This document shows positions 1 through 11,384 of a stretch of DNA of 64,000 nt, piece after piece; position 1 is the stretch's first letter; every line of letters begins with the position of its first letter. The position numbers and the translations under genes were made by a program. The notes under the pieces were generated by a model, which ran no database searches, was not told where the DNA came from, and saw nothing but the letters and a program-made list of their open reading frames with translations. The DNA is from Phycisphaerales bacterium. Lineage in GTDB: Bacteria > Planctomycetota > Phycisphaerae > Phycisphaerales > UBA1924. The stretch is from positions 1-64,000 of the forward strand of contig JAJDDO010000019.1 in assembly GCA_029260265.1 (NCBI GenBank). The letters are read 5' to 3'.

Positions 1-309
<309 letters not shown>

Positions 310-424
310 ACCCACCCGCCAGCCGTCACAACCACGCATGCCAACCGCAGCGCGTCCGAGAACGCTCGGTTCGTGCCCCAGTTCATCATCGCTATGTTGG
401 CAGCACAGGCAGTGTCGCTTGCTA

Positions 425-3139
<2,715 letters not shown>

Positions 3140-3279
3140 TCATGGAGAAAAGCCGAGTCCAAAGCCCGATTTCAGGGCCCGAAATCGGGACACGAATCAT
3201 AGCGCATCCGCACCATCAACGCCCCTTTTTTGATGCACAATCCGCCCCCCAAAAACACGCTAAAATCAGCCCAGAAACC

Positions 3280-4335
3280 ATGCCGAACCCCATTCCTTCC
3301 AACACCACGACCGATGAGCAGCCCGACTACGAACGGGGGCTCTTTCTGAGTGAAAAAATGGGGCTGGAGTTCAACTCCGTCGGGCGTTCTGGGATCATCA
3401 CCCAGCTCATCGTGTCGCAGGGATTTGCGATGCTGTTCCTCATCCCGATCATCCTGTTCTTTGGAATACGCAATCTCCTCGGCGGCTCGATTTTGGTTGC
3501 TTCCCTCGCTGCGGGGGGAACCGGCGCCGCCCTGATCACCTTGGGAATCATCGCCCTCCTGCGTGTGAAGGGGTCGCACAGCCCGGGGATTTATCTCAAG
3601 TCTTCGACGGACACGCGGTACCGGATCCGCGCGATCATCCCACCACGCCGACCGAGTTACGGTTTTCGCCAATGGGCGGAAGTGACACTGCATGTCAAGC
3701 CCAAGGAACAGACCACCGCCGATACGGTGACGCCGGATGCCCTTGACGCCGAGCACGGCGGGTTCGAGCCGCTGATCATCCGCCCGTGGTTCGGGATCGC
3801 TCGCCCAAAGGCGTATTGGCTTGCTGCCATCATCTGCGGAATCATCAGCGCCGCGTTTCTCTTGTTCCTGATGCAGTACATCTTTGGTGGATGGGGGGGA
3901 ATGCTCAAAGACGCGGGGTTCCTTGGATACGCCGGGATTGGCTTTACCATGGTCGCCGGCGCATTGGGCGCTGAACTCCTCTACCCAATCTATATCCGTG
4001 TTGTTCCGGGGCAGCTTGATGTGTTCCGCTACCAGTTCCTCGGGTCAGGAAAACCTGAGGTCAAGACCTACGACCTTCGAACCATCGGGATCTGTGTCGA
4101 CTTCGGCTCGTTCTCCATCGCGCTCGAACCGCCCCGAGTGATCGGCGAACCGATCCCCGAGTTTGTCGCCGCCAAGAGATGGCCGCACACCAAGGTGCAT
4201 CCAGAAGGGCACACGCCGGATTATTTCTCGCTTGCTCTCTCGCCTGGCAGGATGCTCAACTGCCAACGGCTGGTGCAGGCAGCACGCACCACCGAGCCGA
4301 CGCCTCAACTCCCCATCGACAAGCTGCTGGGCTAA
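3280..4335 (+). CDS. hypothetical four-helix membrane protein
   Basis: 351 residues from ATG at 3280. Not recognised as a named family. After a polar ~38-residue N-terminus come two membrane segments (about 40-63 and 70-94), a soluble loop of ~75 residues, two more membrane segments (about 163-190 and 197-222), and a soluble C-terminal domain of ~125 residues, probably cytoplasmic. The paired-helix, soluble, paired-helix, soluble arrangement suggests an integral envelope protein. It is transcribed divergently from gyrB, and its 3' end meets the L,D-transpeptidase gene tail to tail with a 27-base gap. No function is inferred. Confidence 0.7.
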   Translation: MPNPIPSNTTTDEQPDYERGLFLSEKMGLEFNSVGRSGIITQLIVSQGFAMLFLIPIILFFGIRNLLGGSILVASLAAGGTGAALITLGIIALLRVKGSHSPGIYLKSSTDTRYRIRAIIPPRRPSYGFRQWAEVTLHVKPKEQTTADTVTPDALDAEHGGFEPLIIRPWFGIARPKAYWLAAIICGIISAAFLLFLMQYIFGGWGGMLKDAGFLGYAGIGFTMVAGALGAELLYPIYIRVVPGQLDVFRYQFLGSGKPEVKTYDLRTIGICVDFGSFSIALEPPRVIGEPIPEFVAAKRWPHTKVHPEGHTPDYFSLALSPGRMLNCQRLVQAARTTEPTPQLPIDKLLG

Positions 4336-4362
4336 TCGCAAAGCGTCACGGTGCGCCACCCA

Positions 4363-5646
4363 TTATGGGCGGATGAGCACGCGGGAGACATGCATCCCGA
4401 GCAGTTCGTACACCTCGGCGATGTCGTCATCGGCAAGCCTCACACACCCCATCGACATGTTCTGCCCTATGGATTCGCGTTCAACCGTGCCGTGGATTCC
4501 GTACCCTGATTTGCCCGCGTCATCGCCGAGCCCATCGAGCCCTATCCAGAACTCGCCGATCGGATTGTTTGGATCATTGGGCTCGTAGCGTTCTCTTGAA
4601 TCGCGTGGGTTGACCCATCCGGGGTTTTCGAGCTTTGATCCGTTGACGACGAATGAACCGATAGGCGTGCCGTTGTCTGCGCCGAGCCCGACGGAGTACG
4701 AGCGGATAAAGACCCAGCTATCAGGATCATCCGGCGAGCCGTGGTAGAGGTCGAGCCGATGCTCGCGTTTGTGCACAACCGCATGGAACGGGCCGCGCAC
4801 AAGCTTGAGCCGCTGCCCGAGCCTGATCCGCGATGGGTTGGAGATCCGGTTGACGCGCTGGATCAGTTTCCAGTGCGTCGCCAGCTCACGCCGGGACGCG
4901 ATCTTGCTCAGGCTATCGCCGGATTGCACACGGTACTCTTCGCACATCGGATCACCGGGCGCAACGATCGGACCGAACACAAGGTCTTCGTTGATCTCAG
5001 CGATCTCGGCGCGGACAACATCTGCTTCGGAATCGCTGAGCCCGTCGTTGCGGAGCGTCTGCGAGAGCAACGCTCTGGCCGCGACGCGATCGTTTTCAGC
5101 GATGAGTCTCCGAGCGGTGTCGAGTTGGAGCCGAATCCGTGAGGGATCTGTCGAGACCGTCGGGCGGGGCTGGGCGAGCGGAGGCTGGGTCACGGTTGGC
5201 TGACCACCCGAGTCGGCGTTGGCTTGGTCCGCGGCGTTGTCTAGCAGGCTCGTTGCCTCGCCCGATCTCGGGCGGGTGTTCGGGCGCGAGATGCCCCCGC
5301 GATCGTTCCCGTTCGTGTTCCGCCGCTGATCAGTCAGGCTCGCGATCGGTGATTCGATCGCCTCATCGACCTCTTTCTCGGGATCGGGCTTGGCGCCAGA
5401 ACCGGGCAAAGCTCGGTTATCGGGACCACCAGAACCGCCCTGGGCTGCCGCCAGTTGGTCGGCGGTGTCGTCCGCCTGGTTGGCGGCGGTGCCGTTGGGT
5501 TTGAGGACAACAAACCACAGGAGCGCGAAGGCGACAAGCACCACGACGATCGGCAACACCCGTTTACCCGGGCCGGTCTTTCTCCGTCGGGTGTGCACTG
5601 CTGATTGACGCGAAACACCACGCGATGACTGGCTTGGAAGACTCAT
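4363..5646 (-). CDS. LysM and L,D-transpeptidase (YkuD) domain protein
   Basis: Likely periplasmic enzyme making or remodelling 3-3 peptidoglycan cross-links or anchoring proteins to the wall. 427 residues: Arg-rich N-terminus, one membrane anchor (about 31-48), a long low-complexity linker, a short helical region (about 170-225), a LysM glycan-binding repeat (about 237-283), then a YkuD domain (about 287-427). The catalytic signature is complete: IHGT with His385 and SMGCVRL with the nucleophilic Cys401. The start is ATG at 5646 with GGAGG-like Shine-Dalgarno. It overlaps the stop of the upstream cyclo-ligase gene as ATGA, so the two are translationally coupled. A longer frame upstream (to 5766) lies inside the neighbour and is not used. 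Confidence 0.88.
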   Translation of the reverse strand: MSLPSQSSRGVSRQSAVHTRRRKTGPGKRVLPIVVVLVAFALLWFVVLKPNGTAANQADDTADQLAAAQGGSGGPDNRALPGSGAKPDPEKEVDEAIESPIASLTDQRRNTNGNDRGGISRPNTRPRSGEATSLLDNAADQANADSGGQPTVTQPPLAQPRPTVSTDPSRIRLQLDTARRLIAENDRVAARALLSQTLRNDGLSDSEADVVRAEIAEINEDLVFGPIVAPGDPMCEEYRVQSGDSLSKIASRRELATHWKLIQRVNRISNPSRIRLGQRLKLVRGPFHAVVHKREHRLDLYHGSPDDPDSWVFIRSYSVGLGADNGTPIGSFVVNGSKLENPGWVNPRDSRERYEPNDPNNPIGEFWIGLDGLGDDAGKSGYGIHGTVERESIGQNMSMGCVRLADDDIAEVYELLGMHVSRVLIRP

Positions 5647-6230
5647 CCGTTTTCCCTCCGTAACACACCTTGCTCGCACACGATCTGATCCATCATCCGA
5701 TCGTGCGATTCCATCGGCACCCGCCCAACGACCTGGGATGCAAAGCACACCCCGATCACCGGGCATCGAAGCCCCCCCGCGAGCAACCGATCATAGAAGC
5801 CCTTACCCCGCCCGAGCCGACCGCCATCGCAATCAAACGCAAGTCCAGGTGCCAGCACCATTTCAAGCCCAGAAACAGGGATGCGGCCGCAGTTTCCACC
5901 CGGCGACCGAACACCATATCGGCCGACCACGAGGTCTGGGTCCAGATTCGAGATCGCAGCGGGTTCCATTGTTCCCGCTTGCCAATCCACCCTCGGTATA
6001 CACACCCGTTTGCCCGCGCCCAACGCAGATACGATCAACTCATCAAGATCGACCTCCGCACCAAAGCCCGCGTAGGCCATGATCGTTGATGCCTGCTTAT
6101 ACAACTCCATCGCTTGGATGAATGCGCAGATGGTCGTTGAACGCGCACGCCGATCGTGCTCATCCATCGCCATGAGCGTCTGCTTGATCGATTGGCGGAG
6201 CCCGTGCTTGGTCACATCATGGTCCATCAT
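5643..6230 (-). CDS. 5-formyltetrahydrofolate cyclo-ligase
   Basis: Converts 5-formyl-THF plus ATP to 5,10-methenyl-THF in folate one-carbon metabolism (YgfA/MTHFS family). 195 residues, normal for the family. The C-terminal nucleotide/folate signature is clear: DCDGGRLGRGKGFYDRLL followed by a GVCFASQVV strand. The ATG at 6230 shares its A with the stop of the upstream methyltransferase gene (TGATG); a GTG at 6233 and an ATG at 6227 are alternatives. The gene sits in a tightly packed minus-strand chain with rarA and the L,D-transpeptidase gene, so shared transcription is likely, although the functions do not obviously connect. Confidence 0.88.
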   Translation of the reverse strand: MMDHDVTKHGLRQSIKQTLMAMDEHDRRARSTTICAFIQAMELYKQASTIMAYAGFGAEVDLDELIVSALGAGKRVCIPRVDWQAGTMEPAAISNLDPDLVVGRYGVRSPGGNCGRIPVSGLEMVLAPGLAFDCDGGRLGRGKGFYDRLLAGGLRCPVIGVCFASQVVGRVPMESHDRMMDQIVCEQGVLRRENG

Positions 6231-7348
6231 CACACGCCCGGCGTCCGCACGACCCGCGTCGGCACACCCAAGCCCGCACGCGGATACACACGCGTCGCGA
6301 TCTCGGGCATGAGCTCGTCGATCCGCGTGCGTGCCCGGTCAATGAAGCCCTGCGTAGAGATCACAATCAGATCCGGATTGCTCTGATTCAACTCCTCGCC
6401 CGATTGAATCTTGATCCCAAAGCGTGTAGTTCCAACCTTGCCCGGATCATCGTCAAAGATCCCCGCGACGCACCCCCGATGCGAGCAGATAAAGTGCCCG
6501 TAGTCTGCCAGATCATTGCCCGCACCAAAGAACGCGACCCGCTGCCCATCGCGCACGACAAGCTGATCGCCCTCCGCACGCTGCGCCGGCATCGGCACCG
6601 ATCCCCCGGCGTGGTAGGTGTCGTTGAACGCACGCAAGCCCGGGCAGGTCGCAGCGAGCATCGTCTCAAGAGAATCAACACCCCGCACCAACAGCGTCGA
6701 TCCCGAATCGGTCGCTGACAGATCGTACCCACGCAACCCCATCTGCTCGGCGAGTTCACGCACCGCCAGCCACCCCTCGTCCATATCACGCAGCCCGACA
6801 TCATGAAAGAACACCACACACCGATCCGTCAACCGATCCGCGATGCCTTCGAAATCCTTGACGATCTGCTCGTTGGTATGCTCGCCATCGACAAAGACCA
6901 AGCTATATTTTTTGCGTCGACACGCGCTGTCAAGATCTTGAGGGCTGAATCCCTTGGTCACGCGAACATCGAGCCCAAGTTTGTCGGCAACCCGGCGCGT
7001 CAAGGCGGTGCCATCATCGGAACCCATCGAGGTCTCGGCATCAATCGCGTCGACGGGCGCGGGCTGCATGAGATGGGCGATCAGCATTGTCGAGATGCCC
7101 TGCGCGTTGCCAATGACGAGCGATGCGTTTTCTTCGTTGGTGTTTACATCTTTGATCGCCTCGCTGACAAGCATGAAAAACCACGCATCACGCAGCCCGA
7201 TCGCGATCTGCCTATAGCTCGGCGTCGAGAACCGTGCCCGCGGGCCCCACTGCCCGCGATGGGCAAGCCCAGACCAGAGCATCGCCGGCGAGCCAAGCTC
7301 GAACACAAACCCCTCGTCGTTGTACGCCTGAACAATCGCTGGAAACAT
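6230..7348 (-). CDS. two-domain protein: class I methyltransferase plus C-terminal nucleotide-binding-like domain
   Basis: 372 residues from ATG at 7348 (GAGG 11 bases upstream). The N-terminal half looks like a Methyltransf_24-type Rossmann methyltransferase: SLVIGNAQGIST (glycine-rich SAM loop region), DAIDAET acid strand, LVFVDGEHTNEQIVKDFE and CVVFFHDVG. The C-terminal ~110 residues start a second Rossmann-like unit, VAFFGAGNDLADYG followed by GIFDDDPGKVG and DLIVIST. This resembles the C-terminal domain of sugar C-methyltransferases and nucleotide-sugar modifying proteins. The substrate cannot be told. The stop overlaps the cyclo-ligase start, and rarA lies 78 bases upstream on the same strand. 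A longer start at 7408 is possible but lacks a better ribosome site. Confidence 0.7.
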   Translation of the reverse strand: MFPAIVQAYNDEGFVFELGSPAMLWSGLAHRGQWGPRARFSTPSYRQIAIGLRDAWFFMLVSEAIKDVNTNEENASLVIGNAQGISTMLIAHLMQPAPVDAIDAETSMGSDDGTALTRRVADKLGLDVRVTKGFSPQDLDSACRRKKYSLVFVDGEHTNEQIVKDFEGIADRLTDRCVVFFHDVGLRDMDEGWLAVRELAEQMGLRGYDLSATDSGSTLLVRGVDSLETMLAATCPGLRAFNDTYHAGGSVPMPAQRAEGDQLVVRDGQRVAFFGAGNDLADYGHFICSHRGCVAGIFDDDPGKVGTTRFGIKIQSGEELNQSNPDLIVISTQGFIDRARTRIDELMPEIATRVYPRAGLGVPTRVVRTPGV

Positions 7349-7426
7349 CGTGATCTGGTCCTCACTTTTAAGCACACGCCGCCAACCGACACACCGGCGT
7401 GCCAACACATCAGCTTACCTTTGATG

Positions 7427-8782
7427 CTACTCGCCCGCCCTCTTCCGCGCACGCGCGAGATCGAGGTATTGCCGCAGCACTCGCTCGGCCCCGATGTCTT
7501 TGGGCTCGTAGTACCGCTTGGGCACGCCGAGATAGTCTTGCCCGCTGAGCTGGTCGGCTGCATTGTGTGAATACTCGTACTTCTCGCCCTCGTGCTCGCT
7601 GACCCGCTGGGCGGAACCGTCGCTGCCGGATTGGGCGATCGGCGAGGTGTTCTTGTCTCGCAGATACACCGGCACCGGGAGTACCCGGTCTTTGCGGACA
7701 TCATCGAGCGCCGCGTCGATCGCAACATACGCCGCGTTCGATTTGGGAGCGCACGCGAGGTAGGTCGCGCACTGGGCGATCGTGATCCGCGCTTCGGGCA
7801 TGCCGATCCGCTCGACCAGATCCCAGCATGACTGGGCGATAACCACCGCACGCGGGTCGGCGTTGCCGACATCCTCGGACGCGAGAATCGCGAGCCTGCG
7901 CGCGATAAATCGTGGGTCTTCACCCGCGTCGAGCATCCGGGCGATCCAGTACATCGCTGCATCCGGGTCCGAACCCCTGATGGATTTGATCATCGCGCTG
8001 ATCGCGTCGTAGTGCCCGTCAGCCCCGTACGAGGCGATCTTCTGCTGAATGGAATCCTCCGCGAGCTGCTTGGTGATCTGCAAGTCGCCCTGGTCCTGAT
8101 CACCAACCGATGATCGCACCGCAACCTCAAGCGCGGTCAACGCCCGCCGGGCGTCGCCCTCGGATTTCAGCGCCCAGACATCCAACGCCTCGTCTTCGAT
8201 CTGGATCGTCAGATCCGTGTACCCACGCCGATGCGTGATCGCTCGGCGGATGACCTCTTTGGTTTCTTCCTCGCTCAATGATTCGAGCCGGAAGAGTGTC
8301 GAACGAGAGATCAACGCGCTGTTGACCGCGAACAGCGGATTCTCGGTTGTCGCGCCGATCAGCGTGATCAGCCCCCGCTCGACATCGCGGAGCAGCACAT
8401 CTTGCTGCGACTTGGAGAACCGATGGATCTCATCGAGGAACAGGATCGTCCGCTTGCCGTTCTGCCCGAGCACGCGCTCGGCGTCGTCGATGATCTCGCG
8501 GATGCGTTTGACCCCGACCGACGCCGCGTTCTCTCGAACGAATCTGCGATTCGTGGATTTGGCGATGACCTCGGCGAGGGTGGTTTTCCCGGTCCCAGGC
8601 GGGCCATGGAGAATCAGAGAGCTAATCGCGTCGGCGTCTACCATCCGCCGAAGCAACTTGCCCCGCGCGAGCAGATGCTGCTGCCCGACAACCTCATCGA
8701 GCGATGCCGGACGCACCCTGACCGCGAGCGGCTCGATCCGCGTCAAGGCTTCATCCCGCCCGGGTTGCCAGAGATCATTCAT
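7427..8782 (-). CDS. rarA: replication-associated recombination protein A (RarA/MgsA)
   Basis: AAA+ ATPase of the clamp-loader/RuvB group acting at stalled replication forks. 451 residues from ATG at 8782. Walker A GPPGTGKTT (about 60-68), Walker B ILFLDEIHRF, sensor-1 region LIGATTENP, arginine-finger region LISRSTLFRLE, and the C-terminal tetramerisation domain with IKSIRGSDPDAAMYWIARML and LAILASEDVGNADP, both diagnostic for RarA. An in-frame start 12 codons upstream (8818) exists, but the family begins near this ATG. First gene of the minus-strand chain that continues into the methyltransferase gene. Confidence 0.93.
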   Translation of the reverse strand: MNDLWQPGRDEALTRIEPLAVRVRPASLDEVVGQQHLLARGKLLRRMVDADAISSLILHGPPGTGKTTLAEVIAKSTNRRFVRENAASVGVKRIREIIDDAERVLGQNGKRTILFLDEIHRFSKSQQDVLLRDVERGLITLIGATTENPLFAVNSALISRSTLFRLESLSEEETKEVIRRAITHRRGYTDLTIQIEDEALDVWALKSEGDARRALTALEVAVRSSVGDQDQGDLQITKQLAEDSIQQKIASYGADGHYDAISAMIKSIRGSDPDAAMYWIARMLDAGEDPRFIARRLAILASEDVGNADPRAVVIAQSCWDLVERIGMPEARITIAQCATYLACAPKSNAAYVAIDAALDDVRKDRVLPVPVYLRDKNTSPIAQSGSDGSAQRVSEHEGEKYEYSHNAADQLSGQDYLGVPKRYYEPKDIGAERVLRQYLDLARARKRAGE

Positions 8783-8867
8783 GAGGGAAGTGTACGGGTG
8801 CCGATCTATCCAAAACACAAGATCGAATCGTGAAATGATCGAAATTACGCATTGATTTCTGCCTTCC

Positions 8868-8897
8868 TTGGAACAAAATTTTGGTGCTTGCTAACAT
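8868..8897 (+). promoter_or_regulatory. candidate sigma-70-type promoter for the acyltransferase gene
   Basis: TTGGAA (8868-8873) and TAACAT (8892-8897) are separated by 18 bases in the 124-base divergent gap between rarA and the PlsC-like gene. The 10-base distance to the GTG start would give a very short leader. Weak match, no experimental support. Confidence 0.25.
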
Positions 8898-8906
8898 ACT
8901 CGTATC

Positions 8907-9722
8907 GTGAATGAACTCTGGATTATTTTCTCAGCTTTGGGCGTGCTTATCGTCCTTGCGTGCCTCTGTGGAGCGGCGTATGGGCGTTCACGCCCGCAGG
9001 ATCCGCTCGGGCCTCTCAACGGGCTGGTGTACCTGATCGGGAGGCATTACGCCAAATCAGTCCATCAACTCCGGGTGACGGTTGAACCCGGTGCGTTTGA
9101 CGATCTGACAGGCCCATTGATCGTGGTCTGCAACCACACGGCGGGGGTTGATCCGATCTTGGTGAGCATCTCGATGCCATCGCGGGTGCGTTGGCTGATG
9201 GCCGACGACATGCGGGTGCCCTGGCTCAACTGGTTCTGGAAATGGCATGGCATCATCTTCATCGCCCGAAACAGGCACGGACGGGCCGGGATACGCAACG
9301 CCCGCAAGCATCTCCATGCCCAAGGGATCATCGGGATTTTTCCCGAGGGACGCATCGAACGCCCCGCCCGAACGCTGCTGCCGTTTGCTTCAGGTGTTGG
9401 CGTGCTGGTCCGGCGCACCGGCGCACGCGTGTTGCCCGTGGTTATTGAGGGCACCCCCCAGACCGAGCCCGCATGGAACGCGCTTTGGACCGCTTCGAAC
9501 TCGTCGGTGTATTACCACGAACCGATCGATTACGCGGGCATGAATATGGACGCGACCGAGATCACCGCGGACCTCGAAGCACGATTCAAGCAATGGACCG
9601 GGTGGGAGATGGGTCCATCGCGCCGCCCGCTCAATCAGCCAGACGCACAGCCCAGAGCGAAAACCGACCCCTCGGGCGGGCTCGAGAACGATGAAATGCC
9701 TCTGGCGCGCAACATCGCCTGA
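8907..9722 (+). CDS. 1-acyl-sn-glycerol-3-phosphate acyltransferase (PlsC family)
   Basis: Membrane-associated acyltransferase of phospholipid synthesis, transferring an acyl chain to lysophosphatidate or a related lysolipid. 271 residues with an N-terminal membrane helix (about 4-24). The HX4D catalytic motif is NHTAGVD (His77/Asp82) and the substrate motif is GIFPEGRIERP (about 150). The start is GTG at 8907; no in-frame ATG precedes the transmembrane helix. A possible sigma-70-like promoter lies just upstream. The last ~40 residues are polar and Pro-rich. The PDZ gene follows 35 bases downstream on the same strand. Confidence 0.85.
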   Translation: MNELWIIFSALGVLIVLACLCGAAYGRSRPQDPLGPLNGLVYLIGRHYAKSVHQLRVTVEPGAFDDLTGPLIVVCNHTAGVDPILVSISMPSRVRWLMADDMRVPWLNWFWKWHGIIFIARNRHGRAGIRNARKHLHAQGIIGIFPEGRIERPARTLLPFASGVGVLVRRTGARVLPVVIEGTPQTEPAWNALWTASNSSVYYHEPIDYAGMNMDATEITADLEARFKQWTGWEMGPSRRPLNQPDAQPRAKTDPSGGLENDEMPLARNIA

Positions 9723-9757
9723 ACCAAACCACACGAAATGCGGTACAGTACCTTGTC

Positions 9758-10822
9758 ATGAGACCACTCGCCTCGCTCATTCTCATCGGTGCCCTTGCCA
9801 ATCCACTGCTCGGATCTCCCGAGCGTGTCAATGAGATTCTCGACACCATCGAGGGCAGCACACCCGTGCAAGCCCGTCAGGCACAAGAGCTGCTTGCCTT
9901 CGAAGATCCGTCGGTCACCCTTGACGACATCGAGGCGGTTGCCAAATCAAGAATGCTGACCGCGGACCTGCTCGAGCGGCTTGACCAAGCTTCCCTCGTG
10001 CGATTCGCCCGCGATGAACCCAAGGGCGGGCTTGGCGTCTCGTTCGGCGCGACCCGAAAGGGGCATGTCGAGATCGGGACCGTCGTAGGCACCGAGCAGT
10101 TCCCTGCATCCAAGCTGCTCAAGCCCGGCGATGCGATCATCCAGATCGATGGCAAGGTCGCCTTGGGCTCGGCCCACCTTCGCGCAGAGATCCTCTCTCG
10201 CAAGCCCGGCGATCTGATCCCGGTGCTCATCCGGCGCGACATGAGCGTGGTCGAGCGTCTGCTCCCGCTCGGCGCGTTCAAAAACCTGACCGGTGCGGCC
10301 CAGATCGAAGAGCCGGTGATTCGCATGGCGATCGCGCTGCGTCGAGAACGACTCGGCATCCAGTTCCCCACCCACGATTCCATCGGCGCCCAGGTCGGCG
10401 CGGACGATTGGATCGCGGCCGCGTTTGAACGCGGCCCCAGCGCCCACACCAAGCCGATCAACGATGGGCTCCAGCCGGGCGTGCTCAACGCGGGCAGCGA
10501 TAAGCTCGTCTTCTCCGGGTTCCCCGACTATCCACGCCGGGGCGCAGCGTGGTCTTCGCAGCACATCGCCGAGCAGAATATTCTCGAAACCAAGCGCACC
10601 GAAATCAACGCCAAGATTACCGACGGGTTCCTCCGCCGATCACAGCTTGTTCTCAGAATCAACTCAATCAATGAGCTCCGCGAAGCGGATCCGGATTCCG
10701 ATTCGCTCAAGGCAAACCTCAAGCTGATCATTCGTATGAAGATGGATGTGGAACGCGAGATCACCAAGCTGACCGAAGACCTCGATAAGCTTGCCAAGCC
10801 CGAGACTGGCCCGATTGATTAG
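9758..10822 (+). CDS. secreted PDZ-domain protein
   Basis: 354 residues with a short N-terminal signal-like segment (MRPLASLILIGALANPLLGS), so probably periplasmic. A PDZ domain spans about residues 88-168: the carboxylate-binding-type loop KGGLGVSFG and the core LLKPGDAIIQIDGKVALGSAHLRAEIL are typical. No protease triad is visible, so this is a stand-alone PDZ protein and not a DegP-type protease. The C-terminus (about 280-354) is strongly charged and likely a coiled coil. It probably scaffolds or regulates envelope proteins. Its stop codon overlaps that of the convergent HD-domain gene within TTAG at 10819-10822. Confidence 0.72.
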   Translation: MRPLASLILIGALANPLLGSPERVNEILDTIEGSTPVQARQAQELLAFEDPSVTLDDIEAVAKSRMLTADLLERLDQASLVRFARDEPKGGLGVSFGATRKGHVEIGTVVGTEQFPASKLLKPGDAIIQIDGKVALGSAHLRAEILSRKPGDLIPVLIRRDMSVVERLLPLGAFKNLTGAAQIEEPVIRMAIALRRERLGIQFPTHDSIGAQVGADDWIAAAFERGPSAHTKPINDGLQPGVLNAGSDKLVFSGFPDYPRRGAAWSSQHIAEQNILETKRTEINAKITDGFLRRSQLVLRINSINELREADPDSDSLKANLKLIIRMKMDVEREITKLTEDLDKLAKPETGPID

Positions 10823-11334
10823 CCCAGCTCATCAACGATCTGTTGCACCGCAGCCCGCGCCTCTTTGAAACACGACCGATCCGCGTCAACCTCGCTGAGC
10901 ACCATCGCACGCTTGCACCGCTTGATCGCACGAACCTGCATCGACGGCTTGGGGATCTCCATCGCGTTGTCATACACATCGGCGAGCTTGACAAGCCGCG
11001 CCTGCCATGTAGCCTTTGCGAGCCTCTCGTCGTAATCAACCTCACGATCGGGCTCGCGGAGAAGCATGTTCTTTGAAGTCGCCGCGACGCATTGAGCAAT
11101 TTCGAGCCCGAAGCGTTTCTCGATGTCATCGAAATCAACATCCTGGTCTTCGATCGTGTCATGCAGCAGCGCGGTGCAGAGCACAACCTCGTCGTCACAA
11201 CCAAAGATATCGCGGGCGATCATCGCGACCCGAAAAGCGTGCGCGACATACGGCGTGCGCTTGTCCTTGCGCAGCTGCCCATGGTGCGCACGGGCAGCAA
11301 AGCTCGCGGCCTTGAGGTACAACGGGGTTCGCAT
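10819..11334 (-). CDS. small HD-domain (p)ppGpp hydrolase-like protein (MESH1/SAH type)
   Basis: 171 residues from ATG at 11334 with GGAG eight to ten bases upstream. Matches the hydrolase half of RelA/SpoT proteins: AARAHHGQLRKDKRTPYVAH (N-terminal metal His and RxxP-like region), HD-ED motif LLHDTIED (His58, Asp59, Glu62, Asp63) and VKLADVYDN near the end. No synthetase, TGS or ACT domain is present, so it is a small alarmone hydrolase candidate acting on ppGpp or another phosphorylated nucleotide. It lies 50 bases downstream of the GH35-like gene on the same strand and may be co-transcribed with it. Substrate is inferred from family only. Confidence 0.78.
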   Translation of the reverse strand: MRTPLYLKAASFAARAHHGQLRKDKRTPYVAHAFRVAMIARDIFGCDDEVVLCTALLHDTIEDQDVDFDDIEKRFGLEIAQCVAATSKNMLLREPDREVDYDERLAKATWQARLVKLADVYDNAMEIPKPSMQVRAIKRCKRAMVLSEVDADRSCFKEARAAVQQIVDELG

Positions 11335-11384
11335 GAGGGGCTCCTTCACCAAAGGATATGCACGAAGCCCATCGCCAGAATCGG

